A stretch of DNA of 5,770 bases, taken from an uncultured Lachnospiraceae bacterium. GTDB lineage: Bacteria; Bacillota; Clostridia; Lachnospirales; Lachnospiraceae. The stretch spans positions 1 through 5,770 of the forward strand of contig CAJUAE010000154.1 in NCBI GenBank assembly GCA_910583965.1, written 5' to 3'. Position numbers and translations under genes: made by a program. A model generated the notes under the pieces. The model worked only from the letters and a program-made list of their open reading frames with translations. It was not told the origin of the DNA and ran no database searches. Shown here piece after piece: positions 1-5,724 of this stretch (positions are counted from its first letter, which is position 1; every line of letters starts with the position of its first letter).

Positions 1-28
1 AAAAAACATGACCATACAGCCATGTTTT
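1..28 (-). terminator. Terminator-like hairpin at the left edge
   Basis: On the minus strand AAAACATG (28-21) pairs with CATGTTTT (10-3) around a 10-base loop, and the 3' side runs into a T-tract that reaches base 1. The stem is eight pairs but AT-rich, so strength is moderate. It lies about 215 bases downstream of the promoter at 250-278. It could end a short transcript or act as an attenuator ahead of a gene beyond the left edge. The A-run at bases 1-6 also lets it work weakly in the other direction, because TTTT follows on the plus strand. Confidence 0.5.
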
Positions 29-71
29 AATGATTCAAAAATATATACCATCATATAAAACAATTGTAAGG

Positions 72-120
72 CGAAAACGTCAATAGCATTCGCTATCGAC
101 AATGGGCAGACTTTTAGCGC
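72..120 (-). other. Candidate structured RNA hairpin
   Basis: In minus-strand RNA GUCGAUAGC (100-92) pairs with GCUAUUGAC (87-79) over nine pairs, one of them G-U, closing a GAAU tetraloop. An outer helix, GCG plus AAAA (120-118, 115-112) with UUUU plus CGC (77-71), can form around it with a two-base bulge and an asymmetric internal loop. The single imperfect pair is G-U only on the minus strand and would be A-C on the plus strand. This favours a transcript running leftward from the promoter at 250-278. No long T-run follows, so it is not a simple terminator. I do not recognise a known riboswitch class. Confidence 0.4.
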
Positions 121-155
121 AAACATAAATAAGGCCAAAAATCACCCTGCAATAT

Positions 156-194
156 TTACTTTGCAATTTTCTCCATTACAATTAAATTTAACAT
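156..194 (-). CDS. 12-codon small ORF, possible leader peptide
   Basis: The ORF reads MLNLIVMEKIAK followed by TAA. Its support is context rather than length: GGAGGA at 206-201 sits a few bases before the ATG, the best-placed ribosome binding site in this region, and a near-consensus promoter ends about 55 bases upstream. The peptide has a hydrophobic start and a charged end, and matches no family I know. It is followed by a hairpin (72-120) and a terminator-like stem (1-28), a layout typical of leader peptides that control a downstream gene by attenuation. Alternatives are a short membrane-active peptide or an accidental ORF. CATGTT at its start (195-190) could pair with AACATG in the 5' arm of the terminator (26-21), a weak possible antiterminator. 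Confidence 0.4.
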   Translation of the reverse strand: MLNLIVMEKIAK

Positions 195-220
195 GCAAAC
201 TCCTCCATAAAAGATAATAT

Positions 221-242
221 AACCAGTTATTTGTCAACTGTT
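221..242. promoter_or_regulatory. Dyad at the predicted transcription start
   Basis: CAGTT (224-228) and AACTG (236-240) form an inverted repeat with a seven-base centre, extended by AA/TT after a one-base bulge at 223. It begins within a few bases of the start site predicted from the promoter at 250-278. It could be a repressor operator or a hairpin at the very 5' end of the transcript. The arms are short, so chance occurrence is possible. Confidence 0.3.
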
Positions 243-249
243 CCTAATT

Positions 250-278
250 ATCATACGTGCAAAAAAGCTTATTGTCAA
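250..278 (-). promoter_or_regulatory. Strong sigma-A-type promoter reading left
   Basis: On the minus strand the -35 box is TTGACA (278-273, perfect consensus). The spacer is exactly 17 bases, and the -10 box is TATGAT (255-250, one mismatch to TATAAT). The expected start site is near 244-242. This is the closest match to consensus in the window and lies about 80 bases beyond the stop codon of the exporter gene, so it drives a separate leftward unit and not that gene. Confidence 0.75.
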
Positions 279-323
279 GCCTATTTTATTACTATCTATG
301 TCTTAATCCTTACCAAATATAAC

Positions 324-353
324 AAAAACTATCGTTTTTTAGCACTTTGCTAA
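324..353 (-). terminator. Weak hairpins just after the exporter gene
   Basis: Reading leftward from the stop codon of the exporter gene, TTAGCA (353-348) and TGCTAA (344-339) form a six-pair hairpin with a three-base loop. AAAAAC (339-334) and GTTTTT (329-324) then form a second stem around GATA, followed by an AT-rich stretch. Both stems are weak and no clean GC-stem/T-tract terminator is present. They may give partial termination, leaving the rest to the stem at 1-28. Confidence 0.3.
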
Positions 354-359
354 TATTTA

Positions 360-1940
360 TTACAGTTGCAATACTGCATCAAAGCGTCCTAATACTTCTT
401 TACTTCTATCATGTGTTATCACAATCACAATTTTATCCTGAATACTAAAAATCATATTAAAGATTTCATTCGCTGTCTCTGCATCCAGATTGCTGGTCGG
501 TTCATCAAACACAAGAACATCATAGTTATGCACCATAAAGCGCGCAATATCAATTCTCTGCTTTTCTCCAAAAGAAACTTCACCGGAATCAGATGTACCA
601 ATTTCCTTTTGCACCAACTCGCTATTAAGCTTTAAATCCTGACAAACTTGACTCAATTCTCCATTTGAGATATTTTCTCTATAAAGTACAATATTATCTT
701 TGACAGAACCGTCAATCAGAAATTCATTGCGCTGGATATAGCCAATCTTTTGATAAACACTGTCTGAATCAATAGTTCGGATATCTTGATTATTAATTCG
801 GACTGTACCCTCATACTCATTTTCTGTCAAATATTTCATCAACAAATGCATCAATGTTGACTTTCCTTTTCCAGATTCGCCGACAATCGCATATTTTCTT
901 CCAGCTTCAAATGTCGTATGGAATCCCTGAAATATCTCCTTATTTCCAAACTGAAGATTCACATTATGAAATTCTATTTTTTGCACTTCCCCTAAAATCT
1001 CTTTTTCTACCTTTTCTTCTATTGTCTGTTCCTGATCAATCCGACAAATAATTTCTTTTGTTGTTCCCATTAGATTTTTTTCTTCTACAAAAAACTGTAA
1101 TGGAGAAAATACCCCATTTAAAAGCTGTACTGCTGCAATTAAAAGTCCCACTGTCATATCTCCACGAAGTACAAACCAGATACCCACAGCCATACACAAA
1201 AGCTGTGAAAGCATTCCAATTGCCATTCCTATATTATTTGATGTAATTTTTGCAAACAGATAATGCATTCTGGATTTTTCATATTCATAGTCTTTTGCAT
1301 TTAACTTTTCCTGAAAAAGTTTTCCCAATCCTAAAAGCTTTACCTGTTCAAAGCCTTTTAAATAATTTTCAAGCAATGCCATGTAAACACTGTTGTTGTG
1401 CGTGTATTCCACTGTCTTTCTTGCCATAATAGTTCCTGGAATCTGAGAGAGAACTACCGTAATAAATGAAATAATAACAAAAGAAACTCCAAGCTTCCAG
1501 TTGATTACAAATATGGATAACAGACAGACAGCCGCAGATAAAATATGGGAAACAATATTGCATTTTGGCATCAAATAATTGTCTACCACAAGGTCAATAT
1601 CCTTGGAATATAAACTTAAATAATGTCCATTTTTCTCCGCAAAAAATGTATTTAACTCCTTATGATAAAGTGCCTTATAAAGATTTGTCTTTAAAAAACG
1701 TACAATTTTGTTGACATAGATAATTTTTGTACAATTATATACAAACGAAACAATTAGCCAACATACCGCCATATAAATACATGTCAGCATAGATGTTTGA
1801 AGTGAATCCGTTGGGTCAATTACCACGTCAATTACTTTTCCAAGACAAAAAGAAAACCGCGCCATAAAAATTGCCGAAATAAACCCTAAAATCATTGTTA
1901 AAATATAAATTCCCCTATATTGTTTTTCCGCTGTTGCCAT
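360..1940 (-). CDS. ABC exporter half-transporter (membrane domain fused to ATPase)
   Basis: This 526-residue protein has the layout of type IV ABC exporters, which work as dimers in the membrane and pump peptides, lipids or drugs outward. Membrane segments fall at roughly 10-30, 52-70, 130-147, 150-168, 236-258 and 262-282. The ATPase domain spans about 320-526: Walker A GESGKGKST (354-362), Q-loop Q403, Walker B VLVFDE with catalytic E480, D-loop SNLD and H-loop H510. The signature motif is VSFGE (455-459) instead of LSGGQ, an odd substitution. No C39 peptidase domain is present. At 526 residues it is somewhat shorter than the usual 570-600. The ATG at 1940 is preceded by AAGGAG nine bases upstream. 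It has its own promoter, so it is not simply the fifth gene of the upstream operon. No dedicated partner half-transporter lies in the window, so it may form a homodimer. Substrate unknown. Confidence 0.9.
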   Translation of the reverse strand: MATAEKQYRGIYILTMILGFISAIFMARFSFCLGKVIDVVIDPTDSLQTSMLTCIYMAVCWLIVSFVYNCTKIIYVNKIVRFLKTNLYKALYHKELNTFFAEKNGHYLSLYSKDIDLVVDNYLMPKCNIVSHILSAAVCLLSIFVINWKLGVSFVIISFITVVLSQIPGTIMARKTVEYTHNNSVYMALLENYLKGFEQVKLLGLGKLFQEKLNAKDYEYEKSRMHYLFAKITSNNIGMAIGMLSQLLCMAVGIWFVLRGDMTVGLLIAAVQLLNGVFSPLQFFVEEKNLMGTTKEIICRIDQEQTIEEKVEKEILGEVQKIEFHNVNLQFGNKEIFQGFHTTFEAGRKYAIVGESGKGKSTLMHLLMKYLTENEYEGTVRINNQDIRTIDSDSVYQKIGYIQRNEFLIDGSVKDNIVLYRENISNGELSQVCQDLKLNSELVQKEIGTSDSGEVSFGEKQRIDIARFMVHNYDVLVFDEPTSNLDAETANEIFNMIFSIQDKIVIVITHDRSKEVLGRFDAVLQL

Positions 1941-1983
1941 AATCGTAATCTCCTTTTCTTATTCCCTTTGTATTTTGATTCCA

Positions 1984-2012
1984 ATCATAAGAAAAAAGAC
2001 CACAGATGTAAA
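1984..2012 (-). promoter_or_regulatory. Promoter of the exporter gene, overlapping a terminator
   Basis: On the minus strand the -35 box is TTTACA (2012-2007, one mismatch) and the -10 box is TATGAT (1989-1984, one mismatch), with a spacer of exactly 17 bases. The start site should be near 1977, giving a leader of about 37 bases before the ATG at 1940. The -35 box lies in the loop and inner stem of the terminator hairpin and the spacer covers its 3' arm and T-tract, so the two elements share the same DNA. Confidence 0.6.
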
Positions 2013-2040
2013 TAGCTTTTCATCAAGTGGTCTTCTTTTT
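1991..2040 (-). terminator. Intrinsic terminator of the sigma/ABC-2 operon
   Basis: In leftward RNA GACCAC (2032-2027) pairs with GTGGTC (2003-1998), and GATG (2024-2021) with CATC (2008-2005) inside it, separated by a small internal loop. TTTTTT follows at 1997-1992. It starts 26 bases after the stop codon of the permease gene. The plus strand also shows a hairpin followed by a T-rich tract, so it could work in both directions, although no plus-strand gene is seen. Confidence 0.75.
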
Positions 2041-2065
2041 AAGATAAGAGGTTTATTTTAGGAAC

Positions 2066-3355
2066 TCAAACTCCGCTTTGTTTATACTTTCTCCAACTAC
2101 ATCCAATATAGAGTATAATTATCACAGTCACATAGAGAAAAATTCCCGGCCATACCCACGGATAATGCATCTGCATAATGTCCAATTCACTTGCTCCATT
2201 CATAATCAGTATAAAAGGAATTGTGTAATAAAATGGAAAGATACGTCGAAAAAACTGTCCAATCAATATAGGTAATACACAGCACAAAACTTTTCCAATG
2301 CGAGCAGCAGTTTTGTTCAAAGTATCTGGCACCAGACACATCAGCGCAATCCCCGGTAGAAATAAGATAATCAACTGACTTACTTGAAATATTACCCCAC
2401 GAAAATTATCCCGTCCTATCATGTTCAAAAAAACAGGCAATACCAGTCCTATAACAGATAACACAATAGACTGAAATGGATTGCTACAGTGCGCCGAAAA
2501 ATACAATGACAGCGCGGCTGCTTCCATAATTCCAAACAAACTTTGTAGTAGATAAAACAATAAATACTTTTGTACACTCCAAGTAGAAACATTGTGATAA
2601 TCATTCCATTTCCATACAGTATCCCCCATTACCTGACCGCTAAAACAATCTAATCCATCCAATCCAAATACACCCCATACAAACAGAAAATCCAAAAGAA
2701 CAACCACGACAAATACACTGACTGCAATTGTCATACCCACAGCAATTTTCGCTGTGATATCCTTTTGTTGCCCTTCTTTTGTGCTAAACAAAATCTGCTG
2801 TGTATTATTATAATTTTCTTCTGAATAAATCGGAGACAAAGTAAGAAGGATTAATACCATTCCCAAAACGCACCCAATTCCTAATACACTCTCAAATACC
2901 TCCCAACCATATGTATATTCTAACAGCAATGGTTTTTCTGTCGCTACACTTGCTTTGCCGAAATCTGTCTCTGCAATTGGAGTCGTATGTGTTGCCACTT
3001 TATAATCATTATATGCATGAAAATATCCATCGGAAAATCCATTCATAATAAATTCATTGAGATAATTACGGTCCAAAAATCTGCCATAATCTTCTTTTAC
3101 ACCGTTTGGAAATCCATATTTTTCTGCAATTGCTGTCACCTTTTCATCGGTTAAGACTCCTTTAAATTCCTCTGTAATCTGTCTATTAATCCGAACTGCC
3201 TGTAACCCTTTATATTCAACTCCATTTACCGTTGCATAATTGTCTATGGCAAGTGTATACATAAATAACAACAGAATTATAAACACTGCGGTAGCACTAA
3301 ATAAAAACAACTTCCTTGAACAAATTTTATATAACTCCATTTTATATAGTCTCAT
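2066..3355 (-). CDS. ABC-2-type transporter permease
   Basis: This 429-residue integral membrane protein should form the channel for the ATPase encoded just upstream. A short cytoplasmic start (MRLYKMELYKICSRK) leads into helix 1 at about 17-37. A hydrophilic stretch of about 115 residues follows (about 40-155), expected outside the membrane. Further helices lie near 157-176, 203-228, 264-286, 295-312, 320-342, 355-386 (one or two) and 401-419. A cytoplasmic stretch around 178-200 (YSEENYNNTQQILFSTKEG) resembles the segment after helix 2 in ABC-2 permeases that meets the ATPase. The reading frame is open further upstream, but the ATG at 3355 is chosen: AGGAGG lies six bases before it, and the protein then begins with a basic cytoplasmic start as in related permeases. 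The gap to the ATPase stop is 10 bases. Family assignment is firm by architecture; the substrate is unknown. Confidence 0.85.
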   Translation of the reverse strand: MRLYKMELYKICSRKLFLFSATAVFIILLLFMYTLAIDNYATVNGVEYKGLQAVRINRQITEEFKGVLTDEKVTAIAEKYGFPNGVKEDYGRFLDRNYLNEFIMNGFSDGYFHAYNDYKVATHTTPIAETDFGKASVATEKPLLLEYTYGWEVFESVLGIGCVLGMVLILLTLSPIYSEENYNNTQQILFSTKEGQQKDITAKIAVGMTIAVSVFVVVVLLDFLFVWGVFGLDGLDCFSGQVMGDTVWKWNDYHNVSTWSVQKYLLFYLLQSLFGIMEAAALSLYFSAHCSNPFQSIVLSVIGLVLPVFLNMIGRDNFRGVIFQVSQLIILFLPGIALMCLVPDTLNKTAARIGKVLCCVLPILIGQFFRRIFPFYYTIPFILIMNGASELDIMQMHYPWVWPGIFLYVTVIIILYIGCSWRKYKQSGV

Positions 3356-3361
3356 ATGCTT

Positions 3362-3367
3362 CCTCCT
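3362..3367 (-). promoter_or_regulatory. Ribosome binding site that fixes the permease start
   Basis: AGGAGG on the minus strand overlaps the TAG stop of the ATPase gene (3368-3366), reading TAGGAGG, and lies six bases before the ATG at 3355. It argues against the longer upstream reading frame that starts at 3424 and for coupled translation of the ATPase and permease. Confidence 0.8.
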
Positions 3368-4277
3368 ATTCCCAAGCTCCTCTATGATGATTGCGCTCGC
3401 ACAAATAATAATATAAATATGCATCCTCTAAAACGGGTTCCATAGCCTTTGCATCCTGATGTGGACTTTTTTGTGAGACCACGCGAAGTTCTACTTGTCC
3501 TTCCCGCTCACTGCCTCTTAGATTACTCACTGCATAGGTCGCGTTCAATTCTTCAGCTTCCTTTTCTGACACAACACATTTCCATACACAGCCAGCGACA
3601 GGTTCCAAAATCTGTGCCTGTGTCCCCGTCTTGATAAATGCCCCCTGTTTCATAATCATAATTTGGTCTGCGATATACTCCACATCCGACACAATATGTG
3701 TTGAAAGAATAACAATGCGGTTTTTGCCTAGCGCACTAATAATATTTCTAAACCGCACACGCTCTCGCGGGTCTAAGCCTGCTGTCGGTTCATCCAAGAT
3801 TAGTATCTTTGGCTCGTTTAAAAGTGCCTGTGCTATACCAATCCGCCGCAACATTCCACCGGAAAAGGTTTTTAATTTTTTATTGCGTGCCTCTGTTAAT
3901 CCCACTGTCTCAAGTAAATTATCAATCCGTTCTTTTGCAATCTTTGAATCAATGGCTTTTAATGCTGCAATATAATTTAAAAAGCGCACAGCACTAAAAT
4001 CTTTATAATAGCCAAAATCCTGTGGCAGATACCCTAAAAGGTTTCGATATGTGCCCCCAAGCTGCCTAATAGGGATTCCATCGTATGTTATCTGGCCCTG
4101 CGTTGGTTTTAAGATACCGACAATCATGCGCATCAAAGTCGTTTTCCCAGCCCCATTTTCCCCCAGAAGTCCATATACACCATGCTCAAAACTTACTGTC
4201 AGATTTTGTACTGCCTTTTTCTCTTGTTTTTTATCTCTATATACTTTCTCCAATCCTGTCAACATTAATCTGCACAT
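3366..4277 (-). CDS. ABC transporter ATP-binding protein, ABC-2 export type
   Basis: This 303-residue cytoplasmic ATPase powers the permease encoded next to it. All motifs are intact: Walker A GENGAGKTT (39-47), Q-loop Q86 in LPQDFGYY, signature FSGGM (138-142), Walker B ILILDEP with D162 and catalytic E163, D-loop AGLD (166-169) and H-loop H194. The tail from about 225 to 303 is an extra C-terminal region as in BcrA/NatA-like ATPases of antimicrobial or sodium export systems. The start at 4277 has AGGGGG seven bases upstream. Another ATG at 4265 forms a TAATG overlap with the stop of the upstream gene and is a possible internal start. The start used here overlaps the upstream gene by 13 bases, a sign of coupled translation. 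The substrate could be a peptide antibiotic, but this is inferred from family resemblance only. Confidence 0.92.
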   Translation of the reverse strand: MCRLMLTGLEKVYRDKKQEKKAVQNLTVSFEHGVYGLLGENGAGKTTLMRMIVGILKPTQGQITYDGIPIRQLGGTYRNLLGYLPQDFGYYKDFSAVRFLNYIAALKAIDSKIAKERIDNLLETVGLTEARNKKLKTFSGGMLRRIGIAQALLNEPKILILDEPTAGLDPRERVRFRNIISALGKNRIVILSTHIVSDVEYIADQIMIMKQGAFIKTGTQAQILEPVAGCVWKCVVSEKEAEELNATYAVSNLRGSEREGQVELRVVSQKSPHQDAKAMEPVLEDAYLYYYLCERNHHRGAWE

Positions 4278-5026
4278 AGAATTTCCCCCTTTTCTAATAC
4301 GCTAAAAAACCGTTTGATTTGCATAGCAAAGATGCCAATCCCCGCAAGTAATGCAACAATCCAAAAAACTGTTGCCGACGCTTCATACAGCACAGGCATC
4401 GAAGCCAATATCCCCCAGAAAAATGCTGAAAAAATGCCCGCTGCAATCAGCAATAAAATGTTTCTCCTTCCAATCTCTGTAAGCATGATGGTCATACAAA
4501 TACATTCCGTCGATACAAAAGGAACAAGAATATAGATACCAGTCATCAGTATATCCTTTTCTAATCTAATATTCGTAAAGATTGTAAATATCATCAATGC
4601 TGCAATGCTAAGAAGTCCTGAATAGGTCATTTGAAATGTTGCAAGTTGTCGTACATTGAAATAGCAGGTCGCCTCCAGCTCTGTTACTCGTGAAAAAAAC
4701 AGACTGCCAACTTCCAAGAATGACAATGCCCCAAGCACTCCTGAAATAATCATTCCAAGCTTTTCCCAAGAGTGTATATCAAACCAGTTTGTCCAAACCA
4801 AAACTACAATGCCAATGCAAATTGCTAGATGCATCCATAATATAGTTTTATTCATATGACAAATCTGTCCTTTTATAATCTGCCACCACGAACTAATTTT
4901 ATTTTCTTGTTCTAGCGTTCGGACTTTGACATACTCCAAAGTCTCTCTCTTTTTGGACGCATCAATTATGACATTGCTGTCATTTTTTACAAATATTTCT
5001 TTGACTTCGTTAATCTTTTCACGCAT
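4265..5026 (-). CDS. Six-helix membrane protein, candidate anti-sigma partner
   Basis: This 253-residue protein has a charged cytoplasmic N-terminus (about 1-58) and six predicted helices near 62-79, 90-110, 133-152, 159-182, 189-208 and 217-236. A polar segment between helices 2 and 3 (about 113-132, ELEATCYFNVRQLATFQ) resembles one I recall from membrane proteins encoded beside ECF sigma factors in Clostridia. No zinc-binding anti-sigma motif (HxxxCxxC) is present. The gene overlaps the sigma gene by 8 bases and the ATPase gene by 13. AGGAGG sits five bases before its ATG. This position between sigma factor and transporter suggests it holds the sigma factor at the membrane or senses the signal, with the N-terminus as the likely sigma-binding part. 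It could instead be an additional transporter subunit. The function is inferred from position. Confidence 0.75.
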   Translation of the reverse strand: MREKINEVKEIFVKNDSNVIIDASKKRETLEYVKVRTLEQENKISSWWQIIKGQICHMNKTILWMHLAICIGIVVLVWTNWFDIHSWEKLGMIISGVLGALSFLEVGSLFFSRVTELEATCYFNVRQLATFQMTYSGLLSIAALMIFTIFTNIRLEKDILMTGIYILVPFVSTECICMTIMLTEIGRRNILLLIAAGIFSAFFWGILASMPVLYEASATVFWIVALLAGIGIFAMQIKRFFSVLEKGEILCAD

Positions 5027-5543
5027 AATCTCCTCCTATTTTTTTCCGAATATTAGCGATTCCGAGTCGAAACCGTGACTTTGTTGTTGAAAGGCTGCAA
5101 CCTGTAATTTTAGCAATCTCATGGAACTTTAACTCGTCATGAACTCGCAGTATCACAACTTCTCTCTGTTCCTGTGGTATGCTCTGCAACAGCTCGCGCA
5201 GATAAAACTCACGATCACAGTCTGCAATTGTTCTAAAATTGCTTGAATGTTCGTCCCTTCCTGTGTCTTCAAGCATCTCAAAAGAAACTATATTTTCATG
5301 TTGTATAGATTGCTTACGGAAATAATCACAACACAGATTGCGCGCAATCATAATGAGATACGCTCTAAGATTCTTATGACCGCGAGAATCCATGTATTTC
5401 ATATATCTTAGAAATACTTCCTGTGTAATGTCATAAGAGTCTGTTGCATTCCCAGTAAAATACCGACAAAAGCGATAGACGTCCTCGTAATGCGCTTCAA
5501 TCGCCAACTGAACATAATCTTGTCTGTTTTTCTGATTAATCAT
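5019..5543 (-). CDS. ECF-family RNA polymerase sigma factor
   Basis: This 174-residue protein directs RNA polymerase to a limited set of promoters, usually in response to envelope stress. The sigma-2 region covers about 15-80: DITQEVFL (38-45) is the region 2.2 core that binds polymerase, and NLRAYLIMIARNLCCDYFRKQ (59-79 region) carries the part that melts and reads the -10 box. After a linker of about 35 residues, the sigma-4 region (about 115-170) has a helix-turn-helix, FHEIAKITGCSLSTTKSRF, that reads the -35 box. Sigma-3 is absent, as expected for ECF factors, and length is normal for the family. The ATG at 5543 follows AGGGGTGA. It is the first gene of the operon, so it probably activates its own operon. 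It has no fused C-terminal domain. The specific ECF group cannot be assigned from sequence alone. Confidence 0.95.
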   Translation of the reverse strand: MINQKNRQDYVQLAIEAHYEDVYRFCRYFTGNATDSYDITQEVFLRYMKYMDSRGHKNLRAYLIMIARNLCCDYFRKQSIQHENIVSFEMLEDTGRDEHSSNFRTIADCDREFYLRELLQSIPQEQREVVILRVHDELKFHEIAKITGCSLSTTKSRFRLGIANIRKKIGGDYA

Positions 5544-5569
5544 TTGTCACCCCTGCAAGGAAATTTATC

Positions 5570-5703
5570 GCAACAGTTCAGCCTAAGACTTTATACTATG
5601 TTACAAATTATGGCTTATACAAACCATATAGTGATAGAAATGCAATAGGCCACCACAACATAGCTTGTTACTTGTAACAGGAAGCCGAAAGCTGAACTGT
5701 TAC
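5570..5703 (-). other. Candidate structured 5' leader of the sigma operon
   Basis: Inverted repeats nest in minus-strand order. The outer stem pairs 5703-5691 with 5582-5570 (13 pairs, one G-U; core AACAGTTCAGC/GCTGAACTGTT). Inside it, CTATGTT (5663-5657) pairs with AACATAG (5602-5596). Within that, 5628-5621 pairs with 5616-5609 (eight pairs, one G-U) around a four-base loop. A perfect palindrome, TGTTAC-TT-GTAACA, occupies 5666-5679. Both imperfect pairs are G-U only in leftward RNA and A-C on the other strand, which favours an RNA structure in the operon leader. If transcription starts near the TATAAT at 5719-5724, the whole element is in the untranslated leader, ending 16 bases before the ribosome binding site. 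No T-run follows the outer stem, so it is not a terminator. It matches no riboswitch class I know. Confidence 0.4.
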
Positions 5704-5705
5704 AA
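5599..5705. repeat. Repeated TGTTAC / GTAACA half-sites
   Basis: TGTTAC occurs on the plus strand at 5599-5604, 5666-5671 and 5698-5703, and its complement GTAACA at 5674-5679. Two of these form the perfect 14-base palindrome TGTTACTTGTAACA. Three read TTGTAACA: two on the minus strand and one on the plus. The spacing and palindrome fit a DNA-binding regulator. TGTAAC also resembles the -35 element of some ECF promoters (TGAAAC or TGCAAC types), so a site for the encoded sigma factor is possible, although I find no matching CGTC-like -10 box at the right distance. Confidence 0.45.
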
Positions 5706-5718
5706 TTTATCTGTATAC

Positions 5719-5724
5719 ATTATA
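5719..5724 (-). promoter_or_regulatory. Possible -10 box for the sigma operon
   Basis: TATAAT on the minus strand is a perfect sigma-A -10 hexamer. The bases 17 upstream (ATTTTG) are a poor -35 box, so the promoter would need an activator or be weak. Transcription from here would give a leader of about 170 bases containing the nested inverted repeats. An ECF-type promoter inside the leader is an alternative. Confidence 0.4.

Noticed and set aside
1..126. Minus-strand frame open from an ATG at 126 to the window edge (42 codons)
   Set aside because: No ribosome binding site at a usable distance, it runs through two hairpins, and the composition looks non-coding.
221..246. GGAAC-type ECF promoter overlapping the left-edge dyad
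   Set aside because: GGAAC is present but no CGTC-like -10 box follows at 16 bases, and the sigma-A promoter at 250-278 explains the region better.
3356..3424. Longer permease start 23 codons upstream (ATG at 3424)
   Set aside because: It would overlap the ATPase gene by 59 bases and has no ribosome binding site, whereas the ATG at 3355 has AGGAGG six bases upstream.
3631..3975. Plus-strand ORF of 114 codons opposite the ATPase gene
   Set aside because: It lies antisense to a gene with complete ABC motifs and has no promoter or ribosome binding site. It is a shadow of the real frame, as are the other plus-strand ORFs in the window.
5608..5661. 17-codon minus-strand ORF reading MLWWPIAFLSLYGLYKP in the sigma operon leader
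   Set aside because: It is hydrophobic and tempting as a leader peptide, but there is no ribosome binding site before its ATG and it lies across the arms of the predicted stems, so chance is the simpler explanation.
5570..5703. Inverted repeats as ends of a small transposable element
   Set aside because: There are no flanking target-site duplications, the arms are only 13 bases, and the internal bases are themselves nested stems, so a leader RNA fits better.
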